Of a DNA stretch of 64,000 bases, positions 12,992-21,553 are shown in pieces; position 1 is the first letter of the stretch; each line of letters starts with the position of its first letter. The stretch is from Mycobacterium conspicuum (GTDB lineage Bacteria > Actinomycetota > Actinomycetes > Mycobacteriales > Mycobacteriaceae). Under the pieces are notes generated by a model that searched no databases, had not been told where the DNA came from, and saw only the letters and a program-made list of their open reading frames with translations. The stretch spans positions 1 through 64,000 of the forward strand of contig NZ_AP022613.1 of assembly GCF_010730195.1 (NCBI RefSeq), in the 5' to 3' direction. Both the position numbers and the translations under genes were made by a program.

Positions 12992-14223
12992 GCGCCCCGC
13001 TGCCGGGCCGGTTCCGCAGCCCGCTGCGCGGGCCGTGGCTGACGTCGGTCTTCGGCCTGGTGCTCCTGGTGGCGCTGCCGCTCATCATCCTCACCGGGCT
13101 GCTGTCCTACATCGCCTACCAGCCGCAGTTGGGCCAGGCCATCCCCGATCACGTCGGCTGGCTGCGGCTGCCCACCTTCGACTGGCCCACCTGTCCGTCG
13201 TGGTTGTATCGGCTGACCCAGGGCCTGCATGTGGGATTGGGCCTGCTGATCATCCCGGTGGTGCTGGCCAAGCTGTGGTCGGTGATACCGCGGCTGTTCG
13301 TGTGGCCGCCGGCGCGCTCGCCGGCACAGCTGCTCGAGCGGGCCTCGGTGGCGATGCTGGTCGGCGGGATCCTGTTCGAGATCGCCACCGGCGTGCTCAA
13401 CATCCAGTACGACTACCTGTTCGGGTTCAGCTTCTACACCGGCCACTACTTCGCCGCGTGGGTATTCATCGCCGGATTCCTGCTGCACATCGCCGTCAAG
13501 CTGCCGGCGATGATCGCCGGGCTGCGGTCGCTGTCGATGCGAGAAGTGTTGCGTACCAACGTGGCCGGAACGCGCCCGCAGCCGCGCGACCCCGACGGGC
13601 TGGTGGCGGCCGATCCCGGCGAACCCACGATGAGCAGGCGCGGCGCGTTGGCGTTGGTGGGCGCCGGTGTGCTGCTCATCGGTGTGCTGACCGCCGGACA
13701 GACCCTCGGCGGTGTCACCCGCGGGGCCGCGCTGCTGCTGCCGCGGGGCCGCGTGCGCCCGGGCGACTTCCCGATCAACAAGACCGCCGTCGCCGCCGGG
13801 ATCACGCCGGAGGCCACCGGGGCGAGTTGGCGGCTGATATTGCGCGGCGGCGCGGCCGAGGTGGTGCTGGACCGCGCGGCGCTGGCCGCCCTGCCACAGC
13901 ACACCGCGCGGCTGCCGATCGCCTGCGTGGAGGGCTGGTCGACCGTGCAGACCTGGAGCGGGGTGCGGCTGTCCGAGTTGGCCCGCAGAGCCGGTGTGGC
14001 ACAACCAAAGTCGGCGCGGGTGGTGTCCCTGCAGCGCGGCGGCGCCTTCGGCGAGGCCCGGCTGGCGGCCAATCAGATCGCCGACCCCGACGCGCTGCTG
14101 GCGTTGCGGGTCGGCGGCGCCGACCTGTCGATCGATCACGGGTATCCGGCGCGGATCATCGTTCCGGCCCTGCCCGGCGTGCACAACACCAAGTGGGTCG
14201 GGTCGATCGAATTCGAGGCGTGA
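12988..14223 (+). CDS. Membrane cytochrome-b-like / molybdopterin oxidoreductase fusion (Rv0218-like)
   Basis: Predicted 411 aa. The N-terminal half has four or five hydrophobic segments (for example VFGLVLLVALPLIILTGLL, and membrane helices with His in GLHVGLGLLI and TGHYFAAWVF), resembling cytochrome b561 or formate-dehydrogenase gamma subunits. The C-terminal half is a sulfite-oxidase/YedY-type molybdopterin domain: FPINKTAVAAGI, then IACVEGWSTVQTWSGV with candidate Mo-ligand Cys ~313, and PGVHNTKWVGSIEF. It probably passes electrons between quinone and a periplasmic Mo site; the substrate is unknown. GTG start, coupled to the preceding methyltransferase; followed 1 bp later by its partner membrane protein. 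Position matches Rv0218. Confidence 0.85.
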   Translation: MSAPLPGRFRSPLRGPWLTSVFGLVLLVALPLIILTGLLSYIAYQPQLGQAIPDHVGWLRLPTFDWPTCPSWLYRLTQGLHVGLGLLIIPVVLAKLWSVIPRLFVWPPARSPAQLLERASVAMLVGGILFEIATGVLNIQYDYLFGFSFYTGHYFAAWVFIAGFLLHIAVKLPAMIAGLRSLSMREVLRTNVAGTRPQPRDPDGLVAADPGEPTMSRRGALALVGAGVLLIGVLTAGQTLGGVTRGAALLLPRGRVRPGDFPINKTAVAAGITPEATGASWRLILRGGAAEVVLDRAALAALPQHTARLPIACVEGWSTVQTWSGVRLSELARRAGVAQPKSARVVSLQRGGAFGEARLAANQIADPDALLALRVGGADLSIDHGYPARIIVPALPGVHNTKWVGSIEFEA

Positions 14224-14224
14224 A

Positions 14225-14734
14225 ATGTCAAGGTTCACAAGGCTTTACGGGGCCAATCCGGCGCATCTGCTGACCATGCTGGCCGGCTTCGCGCTGCTGG
14301 CCTACACGCTGGCCACGTTCAAAATCAGCCAGTTGTGGAACCAAAGCACCTGGTGGCAGCCGATCGCGGTGTGGTTCGTCGCCGCGGTGATCGCACACGA
14401 CTTCGTGCTCTTCCCGCTCTACGCGCTGGCCGACCGTGCGCTCGCCATCCGCCCGGTGCCGCCGGGCAAACGCCCGGAAGTGCCGGCGCGCAACTATATT
14501 CGGGTGCCGGCGCTGGCCGCGGGGCTGACGTTGCTGGTCTTCCTCCCGGGCATCATCGAACAGGGCGCGCCCACCTACCAGGCCGCGACCGGTCAAACCC
14601 AGCAGCCGTTTCTCGGTCGGTGGCTGCTGCTCACCGCGGTGATGTTCGGCGTGAGCGCCCTCGCCTACGCCGCCCGACGCGCCCTCGCGTGGCGCCGCGC
14701 CGCCGGTGCACGGCCACAACTTCATCGGCCTTAA
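14225..14734 (+). CDS. Multispanning membrane protein (Rv0219-like)
   Basis: Predicted 169 aa with four hydrophobic segments: HLLTMLAGFALLAYTLATF, WWQPIAVWFVAAVIAHDFVL, the ALAAGLTLLVFLPGII segment, and WLLLTAVMFGVSALAYAA. The ATG lies 1 bp after the oxidoreductase stop, so the two are likely co-translated. It is a plausible small membrane subunit of the Mo/cytochrome-b system. No known catalytic motif is seen. Matches Rv0219 by position and size class. Confidence 0.75.
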   Translation: MSRFTRLYGANPAHLLTMLAGFALLAYTLATFKISQLWNQSTWWQPIAVWFVAAVIAHDFVLFPLYALADRALAIRPVPPGKRPEVPARNYIRVPALAAGLTLLVFLPGIIEQGAPTYQAATGQTQQPFLGRWLLLTAVMFGVSALAYAARRALAWRRAAGARPQLHRP

Positions 14735-14780
14735 CGCAAACGTCGGTTTCCGCGGCCCGCCCGGGGGTACGCTCCGCTAC

Positions 14781-15965
14781 ATGACGGCGAGGGGACCGCG
14801 CGCGGCGGCCTATCTGCGTTGGTTGCTGCGGGCCCGCCCCGGTGACTATGCGCTGGCATTAAGCGAGGCCGGGGCTTCGCTACCGATGGTCGGCAAGCAC
14901 CTGGAGCCGCTGGGCGGCATGACCGCGATGGGCATCTGGGGAGCCCGGCTCGCGCCCGAATTCCTGGCCGCAGCCAAAAAGAAGGACCGCCCGGACCGCG
15001 CGGATCGGGAAAGCGCGCACGCGGCCTCCGTCGCGGCGCTGCGTTCGGTGGTGTCGGCCGTCGACCTGGACGGCGAATGGCCCGCGCCGCAACGGACGCC
15101 GCCGATCTTGGACGCGTTGCGCCCGCGCTACGTCTACCGCCGCGGCGTCCACTACGGCGACCACCCCGCGCAGGTGCTCGACGTGTGGCGCCGCAAGGAT
15201 CTGCCTCCCGGCCCCGCGCCGGTGTTGATCTTCGTCCCGGGCGGCGCCTGGGTGCACGGCCGCAGCATGCTGCAGGGGTCCGCGCTGATGTCACGCATGG
15301 CCGAGCTGGGGTGGGTGTGTCTGGCGATCGACTACCGCGCCGCCCCGCACCACCGCTGGCCGCGCCACATCATCGACGTCAAGACCGCCATCGCGTGGGC
15401 GCGGGCCAACGTGGACAAGTTCGGCGGCGACCGCAATTTCGTTGCGGTGGCGGGCTGTTCGGCCGGCGGCCACCTGTCGGCGCTGGCCGGGCTGACCCCC
15501 GGTGACCCGCAGTACGAGGCCAAACTGCCCGAGGGAGCCGACAGTTCGGTGGACGCCGTGGTCGCGATCTACGGCCGCTACGACTGGCAGGACCGATCCA
15601 CCCGCGAGCGCGCCCAGTTCGTCGAGTTTCTGGAGCGGGTGGTGGTGAAACGGACCATCGCCCGACACCCCGAGGTGTTCCGCGACGCGTCGCCGATCGC
15701 GCGGGTGCATCGGAATGCCCCGCCGTTCTTGGTGATTCACGGCAGCAAGGACAACGTCATCCCGGTCGAGCAGGCGCGCGGCTTCGTCGAACGGATGCGC
15801 GCGACGTCGCATTCGTCGGTCGGCTACCTGGAGTTGCCGGGGGCCGGACACGGCTTCGACCTCCTCGACGGTGAGCGGGCCGGCGCGGCCGCGCACGCGA
15901 CGTCGCTGTTCCTGCGCCAGGTGCATCGCAGCAAGGCGCCGATCGGCGCGAAAGAGGTGATCTGA
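14781..15965 (+). CDS. lipC: Esterase LipC-like
   Basis: Predicted 394 aa, alpha/beta hydrolase fold-3. After a ~150-residue N-terminal part the core shows FVPGGAWVHG (oxyanion), WVCLAIDYRAAPHHRWP, and the nucleophile elbow VAGCSAGGH with Ser ~227. The acid lies in HGSKDNVIP and the base in LPGAGHGFD. Homologues are cell-surface or membrane-associated esterases acting on short-chain esters. ATG 14781 was chosen at MTARGPRAAAYLRW; an open frame further upstream overlaps the preceding gene and lacks support. It lies just upstream of the DGAT gene, as in the M. tuberculosis Rv0220-Rv0221 order. Confidence 0.87.
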   Translation: MTARGPRAAAYLRWLLRARPGDYALALSEAGASLPMVGKHLEPLGGMTAMGIWGARLAPEFLAAAKKKDRPDRADRESAHAASVAALRSVVSAVDLDGEWPAPQRTPPILDALRPRYVYRRGVHYGDHPAQVLDVWRRKDLPPGPAPVLIFVPGGAWVHGRSMLQGSALMSRMAELGWVCLAIDYRAAPHHRWPRHIIDVKTAIAWARANVDKFGGDRNFVAVAGCSAGGHLSALAGLTPGDPQYEAKLPEGADSSVDAVVAIYGRYDWQDRSTRERAQFVEFLERVVVKRTIARHPEVFRDASPIARVHRNAPPFLVIHGSKDNVIPVEQARGFVERMRATSHSSVGYLELPGAGHGFDLLDGERAGAAAHATSLFLRQVHRSKAPIGAKEVI

Positions 15966-16006
15966 GCGCCCACCGCTGAGTAAGGTCGCGGTATGGGTGA
16001 GGGGCG

Positions 16007-17416
16007 GTGAAGCGGCTCAGCGGCTGGGACGCGGTGCTGCTGTACAGCGAAGCGCCCAACGTGCACATGCACACCATCAAGGTCGCGGTCATCGAACTCG
16101 ACGAGGAACGCCGCGGCTTTACCATCGACGCGTTCCGCGAGGTCATCCGAAGCCGGCTGGGCAAGCTGGAGCCGTTCTGCTATCAGCTCGTCGACGTCCC
16201 GTTGAAGTTTCACCACCCGATGTGGCGGCAGAACTGCGAGGTGGATCTCGACTACCACATCCGCCCGTGGCGGGTGGCGTCCCCCGGCGGCCGACGGGAA
16301 CTCGACGAGGCGATCGGGCAGATCGCCAGCACGCCGCTGGACCGCGGCCACCCGTTGTGGGAGATGTACTTCGTCGAGGGCCTGACCAACCACCGGATCG
16401 CCGTCGTCGGCAAGATCCATCACGCCCTCGCCGACGGCGTCGCCTCGGCAAACCTGTTGGCGCGCGGCATGGATCTGCAGCCCGGCGGGGACGAGGTCAG
16501 CTACGCGGCCGATCCGGCACCGTCCAAGCGGGAGTTGATGACGTCCGCGTTCACCGATCACCTGCGGCACATCGCCCGCATCCCGGCGACCGTCCGCTAC
16601 ACCGCGCAGGGGCTGGGTCGGGTGCGACGCAGCTCGCGCAAGCTCTCGCCGGAACTGACCATGCCGTTCACCCCGCCGCCGACGTTCATGAACCACAAGC
16701 TCACCCCGGAGCGCCGATTCGCCACCGCCACACTGGCTTTCGCCGATGTGAGGCAGACCGCCAAGCTGCTGGGCGCGACGATCAACGACATGGTGTTGGC
16801 CATGTCCACCGGCGCGCTGCGGACGTTGCTGTTGCGCTACGACGGCCAAACCGAACCGCTGCTGGCGTCGGTCCCGGTGAGTTACGACTTCTCGCCGGAA
16901 CGGATCTCGGGCAATCGCTTCACCGGGATGATGGTCGCGCTGCCGGCCGACTCCGACGACCCGCTGGAACGGGTGCGGCTGTGCCATGAGAACGCGGTCC
17001 TGGCCAAGGAGGGCCACCAGCTGATGGGCCAGGAGCTGATCGCGCGCTGGGCGGCCTACTGGCCGCCGACCGGCACCGAAGCCCTGTTCCGCTGGCTGTC
17101 CAACCGCGACGGGCAGAACAAGGTGCTCAACCTGAACATCTCGAACGTGCCCGGGCCGCGCGAACGCGGCCGGGTGGGCGGCGCGCTGGTCACCGAGATC
17201 TACTCGGTGGGCCCGCTGACCGCCGGCAGCGGGCTGAACATCACCGTGTGGAGCTACGTCGACCAGCTCAACATCTCGGTGCTCTCCGACGGCTCGACCG
17301 TCAAGGACCCGCACGAGGTAACCGAGGCCATGATCGCCGACTTCGTCGAAATACGCCGGGCCGCAGGGCTTTCCGAAAGCCTTACCGAGGTGCCGGAGGC
17401 GTTGGCTCCGGCCTGA
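16007..17416 (+). CDS. Wax-ester synthase / diacylglycerol acyltransferase (Rv0221-like)
   Basis: Predicted 469 aa, the usual length of the WS/DGAT family. The catalytic HHxxxDG motif is intact (HHALADG, His138-His139-Asp143). The N-terminal MKRLSGWDAVLLYSE and the C-terminal NLNISNVPGPRE with YSVGPLTAGSGLNIT are family hallmarks. It transfers acyl groups from acyl-CoA to diacylglycerol or fatty alcohols, making storage triacylglycerol or wax ester at the membrane. GTG 16007 fits the family N-terminus; the ATG at 15993 is out of frame. It lies downstream of lipC and upstream of echA1, a lipid-metabolism context. Confidence 0.92.
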   Translation: MKRLSGWDAVLLYSEAPNVHMHTIKVAVIELDEERRGFTIDAFREVIRSRLGKLEPFCYQLVDVPLKFHHPMWRQNCEVDLDYHIRPWRVASPGGRRELDEAIGQIASTPLDRGHPLWEMYFVEGLTNHRIAVVGKIHHALADGVASANLLARGMDLQPGGDEVSYAADPAPSKRELMTSAFTDHLRHIARIPATVRYTAQGLGRVRRSSRKLSPELTMPFTPPPTFMNHKLTPERRFATATLAFADVRQTAKLLGATINDMVLAMSTGALRTLLLRYDGQTEPLLASVPVSYDFSPERISGNRFTGMMVALPADSDDPLERVRLCHENAVLAKEGHQLMGQELIARWAAYWPPTGTEALFRWLSNRDGQNKVLNLNISNVPGPRERGRVGGALVTEIYSVGPLTAGSGLNITVWSYVDQLNISVLSDGSTVKDPHEVTEAMIADFVEIRRAAGLSESLTEVPEALAPA

Positions 17417-17452
17417 TGTGGGGCCCGGCGGCGGGCCGTTACCATCACCGGT

Positions 17453-18235
17453 GTGAGCGAAGAAGCTGGCAACACCGAACCCGAAGTCCTGGTCGAACAG
17501 CGCGACCGGATTCTGATCATCACCATCAACCGGCCCAAGGCCAAGAACGCGGTCAACGCCGCGGTCAGCCGGGGCCTGGCCGACGCGGTCGATCGGCTCG
17601 ACGGCGACAAGGGCCTTTCCGTGGGCATCGTCACCGGCGCGGGCGGCTCGTTCTGCGCGGGCATGGACCTCAAGGCGTTCGCGCGCGGCGAGGTCCCCAT
17701 CGTCGAGGGCCGCGGCATGGGCTTCACCGAGCGCGGGCCGGACAAGCCGCTCATCGCGGCGGTCGAGGGCTACGCGCTGGCCGGCGGCACCGAGCTGGCC
17801 CTGGCCACCGATTTGATCGTGGCCTCGCGGGACTCCGCCTTCGGCATCCCCGAGGTCAAGCGCGGCCTGGTCGCCGGCGGCGGCGGGTTGCTGCGGCTGC
17901 CCCAGCGCATCCCGTCGGCCATCGCCATGGAGTTGGCGTTGACGGGGGAGAACCTGTCCGCCGAGCGCGCGCACGCGCTGGGGATGGTCAACGTGCTGGC
18001 CGAGCCGGGGCAGGCCCTGGACGCCGCCATCGAGCTGGCCGAGCGGATCGCCGCCAACGGGCCGCTGGCGGTGGCCGCCACCAAGCGGATCATCGTCGAG
18101 TCCCGCGGCTGGACCCCGGAGAACATGTGGGCCGAGCAGACCAAGATCCTGGGCCCGGTGTTCGTCTCCAACGACGCCAAGGAGGGCGCGATCGCGTTCG
18201 CCGAGAAGCGCGCGCCCAACTGGACCGGGACGTAA
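17453..18235 (+). CDS. echA1: Enoyl-CoA hydratase/isomerase EchA1-like
   Basis: Predicted 260 aa, typical crotonase length. Visible motifs: INRPKAKNAVN, the first oxyanion-hole strand GGSFCAGMDLKAFARG, AAVEGYALAGGTELALATDLIV with the second oxyanion glycines, then FGIPEVKRGLVAGGGGLLRLP and the trimerisation C-terminus. The family catalyses hydration or isomerisation of 2-enoyl-CoAs. GTG start. Matches Rv0222 by order. In H37Rv the next gene is Rv0223c; here about 10.6 kb of accessory genes intervenes. Confidence 0.9.
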   Translation: MSEEAGNTEPEVLVEQRDRILIITINRPKAKNAVNAAVSRGLADAVDRLDGDKGLSVGIVTGAGGSFCAGMDLKAFARGEVPIVEGRGMGFTERGPDKPLIAAVEGYALAGGTELALATDLIVASRDSAFGIPEVKRGLVAGGGGLLRLPQRIPSAIAMELALTGENLSAERAHALGMVNVLAEPGQALDAAIELAERIAANGPLAVAATKRIIVESRGWTPENMWAEQTKILGPVFVSNDAKEGAIAFAEKRAPNWTGT

Positions 18236-18245
18236 CCGCGGGGCG

Positions 18246-18309
18246 TCGCCGAGCGTGACGGCATGGCGAGATTTCCGCTGATTTCTCACCCTGCGAACAC
18301 GCTCGGCGA
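18246..18309. repeat. Intergenic palindromic element (GCCGAGCGTG family)
   Basis: A 12-bp perfect inverted repeat (TCGCCGAGCGTG at 18246-18257, its complement at 18298-18309) has a 40-nt interior that contains a smaller imperfect dyad. It lies between echA1 and the acyl-CoA synthetase gene and could act as a terminator for echA1. A related element is at 28843-28904. Confidence 0.6.
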
Positions 18310-18379
18310 GGGCTCCTTGGCGCTCAGTTACACTATGGCCGAGATTTGTAAAGGGCCGGGGATCCAGTAAGGACCGAGG

Positions 18380-19882
18380 ATGAGCGTTTCGTTGCTGCTC
18401 GAGATGGCCGCGTCGGGCAACCCCGACCGCACGGCCGTCGTGGCCGGCGACTTGCGGCTGACCACCCAGCAGCTCAGTGACCTCGCCGACGGCGGCGCCG
18501 GCGTCATCGCCGCGTCGAACGCCAAGCACGTGGCGTACGTCGGCACCGGCGGGGCGATGCTCCCGCTGCTGATCTTCGCCGCGGCCCGCGCCGGGGTGGC
18601 GTTCACCCCGCTCAACTACCGGCTGTCGGCCGAGGGCATCCAGACCCTGATCGGGCGGCTGCCCGAACCGCTGGTGATCGTCGACGCCGGTTACCGCGAG
18701 ATGGTCAGGGACGCCGGGCTACAGGTGCTGGACTCCGATGACTTCCTGACGGCGGCGCGCAGCCCCGAGGCCGCTGAATTTGAAGCCGAGTTCGCCGACC
18801 CGGAGTCCGTCGCGATCGTCCTGTTCACCTCGGGCACCACGTCGCAGCCCAAGGCCGTCGAGCTGTCCCACACCAACCTGACCAGCTACATCACCAGCAC
18901 GGTCGAATTCGAGTCCGCCGGGGCGGACGACGCCGCGCTGATCTGCGTGCCGCCCTATCACATCGCCGGGGTGAGCGCGGCGCTGTCCAACCTGTACGCC
19001 GGGCGAAAGATGGTCTACCTGCCCAACTTCGACGCGCAGGAATGGGTGCGCCTGGTCAACGCCGAACGGGTGTCCACCGCCACGGTGGTGCCCACCATGC
19101 TGGACCGCATCGTCACCGTGCTCGAGGCCGGCGGCCACCAGCTGCCGACGCTGCGCAACCTGGCCTACGGCGGCTCGAAGGTGGGCCTGCCACTGGTCCG
19201 GCGGGCGCTGGAATTGCTGCCGGAGGTGGGCTTCGTCAACGCCTACGGGCTGACCGAGACGAGCTCGACGATCGCAGTGCTCGGCCCCGACGACCACCGG
19301 GCGGCGCACTCGGCCTCCGATCCCGCCGCCTCCAAGCGGCTCGGGTCGGTCGGGCAGCCGGTGCCCGGCATCGAGTTGCAGATCCGCGACGACGACGGCA
19401 ACGTGCTCGGCCCGGGGGAGACCGGCGAGCTGTTCGTGCGCGGCGAGCAGGTGTCCGGCCGCTACACCGGGATCGGCTCGGTGCTCGACGAAAACGGTTG
19501 GTTCCCAACCAAAGACATCGCGATGCTGGACGAAGAGGGCTACCTGTTCATCGGCGGGCGCAGCGACGACACCATCATCCGCGGCGGGGAGAACATCGCG
19601 CCCGCCGAGCTGGAGGAGGTGCTCATCGAGCACTCGCATGTGCGCGACGTCGCCGTGGTCGGCGTCGAGGATCCGCAGTGGGGCCAGGCGATCGTCGCGG
19701 TGGTGGTGCCCGTCGCCGGCATCGATCCCGACCCCGAGGAACTGCGCGAACATGTCCGCAAGAGTTTGCGCGGGTCGCGCACCCCGGACCGGGTAGTCTT
19801 TCGCGACGAGCTGCCCACGACTCCCACCGGCAAGGTGCTTCGCCGGGAAATCATCGAGACGCTAAAAGGATTGCATGCATGA
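18380..19882 (+). CDS. Acyl-CoA synthetase (FadD / AMP-binding family)
   Basis: Predicted 500 aa. ANL-superfamily motifs are all present: P-loop LFTSGTTSQPKAVELSH at ~148-164, PPYHIAG, AYGLTETSS, the GELFVRGEQ segment, GGENIAPAELEEVL hinge, and catalytic lysine in PTGKVLRREI. It activates a carboxylic acid to acyl-AMP and then acyl-CoA; chain length is not predictable from sequence. RBS-like GGACCGAGG precedes ATG 18380. The stop overlaps the start of the 98-aa gene by 4 bp (ATGA). It is not in the matching place in H37Rv as I remember it. Confidence 0.9.
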   Translation: MSVSLLLEMAASGNPDRTAVVAGDLRLTTQQLSDLADGGAGVIAASNAKHVAYVGTGGAMLPLLIFAAARAGVAFTPLNYRLSAEGIQTLIGRLPEPLVIVDAGYREMVRDAGLQVLDSDDFLTAARSPEAAEFEAEFADPESVAIVLFTSGTTSQPKAVELSHTNLTSYITSTVEFESAGADDAALICVPPYHIAGVSAALSNLYAGRKMVYLPNFDAQEWVRLVNAERVSTATVVPTMLDRIVTVLEAGGHQLPTLRNLAYGGSKVGLPLVRRALELLPEVGFVNAYGLTETSSTIAVLGPDDHRAAHSASDPAASKRLGSVGQPVPGIELQIRDDDGNVLGPGETGELFVRGEQVSGRYTGIGSVLDENGWFPTKDIAMLDEEGYLFIGGRSDDTIIRGGENIAPAELEEVLIEHSHVRDVAVVGVEDPQWGQAIVAVVVPVAGIDPDPEELREHVRKSLRGSRTPDRVVFRDELPTTPTGKVLRREIIETLKGLHA

Positions 19883-20175
19883 TCAAGAACGGAACCCGTC
19901 TGGCCAGCCAGGTATGCGACACCCAGGTGATCGTCGTCCGGAGCTCCGACAGCCTCGACGACTTGCGTTGCGGCGGTGTGCCGATGGTCCCGATCGGCGC
20001 CGAGCGCTCCGGTGAACTCGACCCGGCGTTCGCCGACGGCACGGTAATGGGCAAGCGCTACGTCGACGAGACCGGCGCCGAGGTACTGGTGACCAAGCCC
20101 GGCGCGGGCAGCCTGAGCGTCGGCACGACCGCGCTGTCGCTCAAAGAGGTCAAGCCGCTGCCGGCCAGCGACTGA
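19879..20175 (+). CDS. Conserved small protein coupled to acyl-CoA synthetase
   Basis: Predicted 98 aa, no membrane segment. Visible features: MIKNGTRLASQVCDTQVIVV with Cys ~13, a second Cys in LRCGGVPM, and a beta-rich glycine-containing C-terminal half (ETGAEVLVTKPGAGSLSVG). I do not recognise a named family. The two cysteines, 30-odd residues apart, might bind metal or form a disulfide. The start ATG overlaps the synthetase stop, so the protein is made with it; it may be an accessory subunit. It converges on PE_PGRS C. Confidence 0.72.
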   Translation: MIKNGTRLASQVCDTQVIVVRSSDSLDDLRCGGVPMVPIGAERSGELDPAFADGTVMGKRYVDETGAEVLVTKPGAGSLSVGTTALSLKEVKPLPASD

Positions 20176-20185
20176 CGGCCCTCGG

Positions 20186-21445
20186 CTAGGGTCCGTGCGG
20201 CCCGTCGGCCCCGGCGGCCCCCAACAGCAGACCGCCGTTGCCGCCGGGACCACCGGGGCCGTCCGGCCCGCTGACGTTCGCGCCGCCTTCGCCGCCGTCG
20301 CCGCCGTTGCCGATCAGGCCCACGGCATTGCCGCCCGGCCCCCCGGCGCCGGGGGCATTGAAGATCGACTGCCCGCCCGTGCCGCCGTGACCGCCGTTGC
20401 CGAACAGCGACCCGCCGTTGCCGCCCGCCCCGCCGGCACCACCCTGGGGCACGATGAACCCGCCGCCGCCGGTTCCTCCAGCGCCGCCGTTTCCGATCAG
20501 GTGGGCGCTGCCGCCGCTGCCGCCGTTCTTGCCCTGGGTGCCGTTGCCGCCGTCGCCCCCATCGCCGAACAGCTGACCGCCCGCGCCGCCGGCACCGCCC
20601 ACGTTGCCCGTGCTGCCGTCGCCGGCGTCGCCCCCGTCGCCACCCATCCCCCACAGCAACCCGCCGCTGCCGCCATGGCCGCCCGCCCCGCCGGAGCCGT
20701 CGGTGCCCTGATTGCTGAAGCCGCCGGCTCCGCCGGCGCCGCCGCTGCCGAACAGCCCTATCGCGTTGCCGCCGGCGCCGCCGGTGCCCCCGTTGCTCGC
20801 GCCGACGAAGTCGTTGACCCCGCCCATGCCGCCCGCGCCGCCGTTGCCCCACAGCAGGCCACCGGCGCCGCCCCTGCCGCCGGTGCCCCCGGGACTCCCG
20901 ACGTCGGCACCTTGGCCGCCGGTGCCGCCGGCGCCGCCGTTTCCGAACAACCCGGCGGGCCCGCCGTTGCCGCCGTTTTGGCCGGCGGCGCCGGACCCGC
21001 CGTTGCCGCCGCTGCCCCACAGGATCCCGCCGGCGCCGCCGTCTTGCCCCGTGCCGCGCGCCCCGTTGGTCCCGTTCCCGATCAGCGGGCGGCCCAGCAG
21101 CAGCTCGGTGGGCGTATTGATGACGTTGAGCAAATCTTGCGCAGCGGTCTGCAAGGACGACACACTGGCCGCCTCGGTGCGCGCATAGGCCGCCGCAGCC
21201 GCGCTCAAGGCCTCGACGAATTGCTGGTGGAACGCCGCGGCCCGGGCGCTGACGGCCTGGTATGCCTGGGCGTGGTCGCCGAATACCGCTGCCACCGCCG
21301 CCGAGACTTCGTCGTCACCGGCGGCGAGTAGCTCCGTGGTGCGGGTGGCCGCGGTCCAATTGGCTTGGCGCAGAGCCGAACCGACGCCTTCGAGGTCCGT
21401 CGCCGCCGCGGCCATCGGGTCGGGTTGTGTGGCGAGAATTGACAT
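20186..21445 (-). CDS. PE_PGRS family protein C
   Basis: Predicted 419 aa. PE domain at residues 1-~95 starts MSILATQPDPMAAAATDLEG, then a linker with TELLLGRPLIGNGTNG. The PGRS domain carries ~20-30-residue units ending in LFGNGG, LLWGNGG or GLFGSGG. The tail is GLLLGAAGADGPHGP. RBS-like GGGGGGTGAG lies just before ATG 21445. The reading frame is intact. Exported via ESX by family analogy; function unknown. Leftmost (3'-most) member of the five-gene array; 108 bp separate it from gene D. Confidence 0.92.
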   Translation of the reverse strand: MSILATQPDPMAAAATDLEGVGSALRQANWTAATRTTELLAAGDDEVSAAVAAVFGDHAQAYQAVSARAAAFHQQFVEALSAAAAAYARTEAASVSSLQTAAQDLLNVINTPTELLLGRPLIGNGTNGARGTGQDGGAGGILWGSGGNGGSGAAGQNGGNGGPAGLFGNGGAGGTGGQGADVGSPGGTGGRGGAGGLLWGNGGAGGMGGVNDFVGASNGGTGGAGGNAIGLFGSGGAGGAGGFSNQGTDGSGGAGGHGGSGGLLWGMGGDGGDAGDGSTGNVGGAGGAGGQLFGDGGDGGNGTQGKNGGSGGSAHLIGNGGAGGTGGGGFIVPQGGAGGAGGNGGSLFGNGGHGGTGGQSIFNAPGAGGPGGNAVGLIGNGGDGGEGGANVSGPDGPGGPGGNGGLLLGAAGADGPHGP

Positions 21446-21553
21446 TTCTCACCCCCCACGTAGGTGATACCGAGCAAAAGCGTAGCGCGATGTTGGGCGC
21501 CGAAGCGAGATCCGAGCAAGGGCCCGGTCGGCGAGCTCGACGTCGAGCGAAGG

